NCBI GenBank assembly: GCA_040768665.1
Contig: JAXGMN010000019.1
Coordinates: forward strand, 1 to 64,000
Source of the DNA: JABWBD01 sp040768665
Lineage (GTDB): Bacteria; Planctomycetota; Planctomycetia; Pirellulales; Thermoguttaceae
DNA: 64,000 nucleotides
Direction: 5' to 3'
The translations under genes were made by a program, and so were the position numbers. A model generated the notes under the pieces. That model ran no database searches. It was not told the DNA's origin and saw only the letters and a list, made by a program, of their open reading frames with translations. This document shows, one piece after another, positions 62,755 to 64,000 of the stretch (the stretch's first letter is position 1; each line of letters begins with the position of its first letter).

Positions 62755-63222
62755 CTATTCCGTTTCCTCGACCAGAGAAATCCGCATAGTCTTCACGCCG
62801 GTGATGCGAGTGTCGGCGCACGCCCGGTAGAACGCCTTTGCCTTTTCTCCGTCTTCCTCGATCCTCGCGAACACGTTCACCCGCACCGGCCCTTCGGCCA
62901 TGCTCGGCCGGCAGTCGCGGTCGTAGAACCAGCAGATTTCGGAGACGTCGTCGTCCAGCCCGTAGTGGTCGTCCCGGTTGAGCCAGACGTAGGCCACGTC
63001 GCCCGGCAGCGTGGCGCAGGTTGCCTTCTCACGGCCGATCTTGATGTCGGTGCTCAGCAGCATGGCCACCTCGCTGCCGGAATAGCGGGCGTGGGTCGCC
63101 GTCGACTCAAGCGGCATGTGCTTGATTAACTCCCCGCAGGTCCGCGGCATCTCCTCTTCCAGAAGTCGCGCACGCACGGCGATGTCATCTTCCACAAAGC
63201 GCAATTCGATATACCTGGGCAT
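62755..63222 (-). CDS. DUF3830 family protein
   Basis: 155 residues. RYIELRFVEDDIAVRARLLE, MPRTCGELIKHMPLESTATH and GDVAYVWLNRDDHYGLDDD match my memory of DUF3830, a cyclophilin-like beta-barrel. It is often encoded with dehydrogenases or amidohydrolases in catabolic clusters. It precedes the 3-hydroxyacyl-CoA dehydrogenase and probably shares its transcript. Confidence 0.7.
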   Translation of the reverse strand: MPRYIELRFVEDDIAVRARLLEEEMPRTCGELIKHMPLESTATHARYSGSEVAMLLSTDIKIGREKATCATLPGDVAYVWLNRDDHYGLDDDVSEICWFYDRDCRPSMAEGPVRVNVFARIEEDGEKAKAFYRACADTRITGVKTMRISLVEETE

Positions 63223-63446
63223 CGTTCCACGGTCCTCCGGAATCGTTGCTGAGGGCGTCCTCTGCGCATGACCGGTTCAGCGCGCGGTCGTCTGACGACG
63301 TTCATGGCAGCAAATCCAATTCCCGATCCACCGAGTGTAGGCGAGTGGAATACGTGCGTCAACGCGGTGCCAGCCCCGTGTGCGGCAAGCGGAAAACCTC
63401 CTGGAGCAGGCCGTGCTGTTGGTTCCCGAACCTTAGGAACAGCAGC

Positions 63447-63770
63447 ATGGGACAGAGGAAATTCGACCGTGTCTTTCGGGATCGCAAGTTGACGCCCGAA
63501 GAGATCGCCCGCGACCAGGAAATCCGTCGGCGCGTGCAAGAGGAGTTTCCGCCGCTGGAGTCGGGTGTGCATGCCGGCCCCCATCCCCTTAGCGAGGCAT
63601 TGAAACGCGCCATTCAGGAAAGCGGGAAGTCCGTGTACCAGATTGCGCAGGACTCCGGCGTCTCGCAGATCGTGATATCTCGTTTTCTGTCCGGCGAACG
63701 AGACATACGCATGGCAACGGTAGATCGGCTGGCAGGAGTCCTGGGCATTACGTTGGGGTCGAGGCAATGA
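63447..63770 (+). CDS. XRE-family HTH regulator (antitoxin-like)
   Basis: 107 residues from the ATG at 63447 (AGGA 8 bases upstream). An N-terminal charged helix is followed by HTH: ESGKSVYQIAQDSGVSQIVI and FLSGERDIRMATVDRLAGVL. The architecture resembles HigA-like antitoxins. A short gene overlaps its stop (ATGA); no toxin is visible upstream in the 224 bases to DUF3830. Confidence 0.8.
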   Translation: MGQRKFDRVFRDRKLTPEEIARDQEIRRRVQEEFPPLESGVHAGPHPLSEALKRAIQESGKSVYQIAQDSGVSQIVISRFLSGERDIRMATVDRLAGVLGITLGSRQ

Positions 63771-63949
63771 TTGCCGAAGACGAGGCTGCGCGTGAATTGG
63801 AAGGGCAGACCCTCATGGTGATCCCAACGGAGTTGGCGCCGGAACTTCAGAGGGGGCTACGGAAATGCGCGAACCCTTTCGTGCAGAACACCGTCAGAAG
63901 AAGGTGTCACCCGGGTAACTCGGATTATTCACGTACCCCGACGAACTAG
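63767..63949 (+). CDS. Short protein overlapping the XRE gene
   Basis: 60 residues: MIAEDEAARELEGQTLMVIP, then TELAPELQRGLRKCANPF and a basic end. The overlap of four bases with the XRE gene implies coupling. The LMVIPTEL(V/A)PE piece resembles small planctomycete proteins. The end seems unlike them and may be truncated. Function unknown. Confidence 0.4.
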   Translation: MIAEDEAARELEGQTLMVIPTELAPELQRGLRKCANPFVQNTVRRRCHPGNSDYSRTPTN

Positions 63950-64000
63950 CCGCAGACCGCGAGATACCCGAAGCGCAAGCGAGGGGAACTCGTTGCGCCG

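Overview
The window looks like a GC-rich planctomycete chromosome (order Pirellulales or a relative). This is inferred from gene content: TAT-exported Gfo/Idh/MocA oxidoreductases, secreted sulfatases, a 3-keto-disaccharide hydrolase (DUF1080), SGNH esterases, a PEP-CTERM protein, a DUF1559-era style of small orphan proteins, a caspase-PDZ protein, a very long secretin and dispersed hairpin repeats. No phage, IS transposase, CRISPR array or rRNA was found. There is one tRNA (Val, GAC).

Layout. 0.1-3.1 kb: an FHA-GAF hybrid histidine kinase and a truncated DUF1016 nuclease. 3.4-4.85 kb: a 22-unit tandem array of a palindromic REP-like repeat. 4.9-14.9 kb: one leftward, mostly overlapping cluster built around a type I restriction-modification locus (hsdM, DUF1016, nuclease, RecG-like regulator, HsdR-N/winged-helix chimera, hsdR, YgjP metallopeptidase). 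hsdR and hsdM have lost internal segments, no hsdS is present, and the middle of the DUF1016 gene is replaced by an inverted pair of the same REP-like repeat that forms the array. 15-20 kb: hairpin repeats, then an SGNH esterase / sialidase-like / sodium-solute symporter cluster and a TM1266-type regulator. 20.2-25.6 kb: giant secretin, lipoprotein and a broken BON protein. 25.8-30 kb: SGNH esterase and a tandem-module FAD oxidoreductase. 30-35 kb: deaminase, HU-like protein, Wzz-like protein and sugar transferase. 35-41 kb: DUF1080, GntP permease, O-methyltransferase and several decayed genes. 41-47 kb: membrane-anchored alkaline-phosphatase-fold enzyme and a LolD/FtsX-type ABC pair. 47.8-55 kb: PEP-CTERM protein, tRNA-Val, URO-D protein, caspase-PDZ, sulfatase and a secreted hydrolase-like protein. 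55-64 kb: small hypotheticals, two Gfo/Idh/MocA proteins, a CAP protein, a 3-hydroxyacyl-CoA dehydrogenase with DUF3830, and an XRE regulator.

Two themes run through the window. First, several unrelated hairpin repeat families sit exactly where genes are cut (DUF1016, the RecG-like gene, a PIN toxin fragment, a Tyr-rich protein fragment). Second, frameshifts are clustered at 25.3, 38.4-40.0, 44.9-45.7, 50.3-51.3 and 58.3-58.5 kb inside otherwise well-preserved genes. These could be real decay or assembly errors; read-level data would separate the two.

Working together: the secreted or exported sulfatases, SGNH esterases, sialidase-like protein, DUF1080, Gfo/Idh/MocA proteins and the SSS/GntP transporters fit capture and breakdown of sulfated or acylated glycans. 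Wzz plus sugar transferase point to exopolysaccharide synthesis. All functions are inferred from conceptual translation and remembered family motifs; no database search was run.
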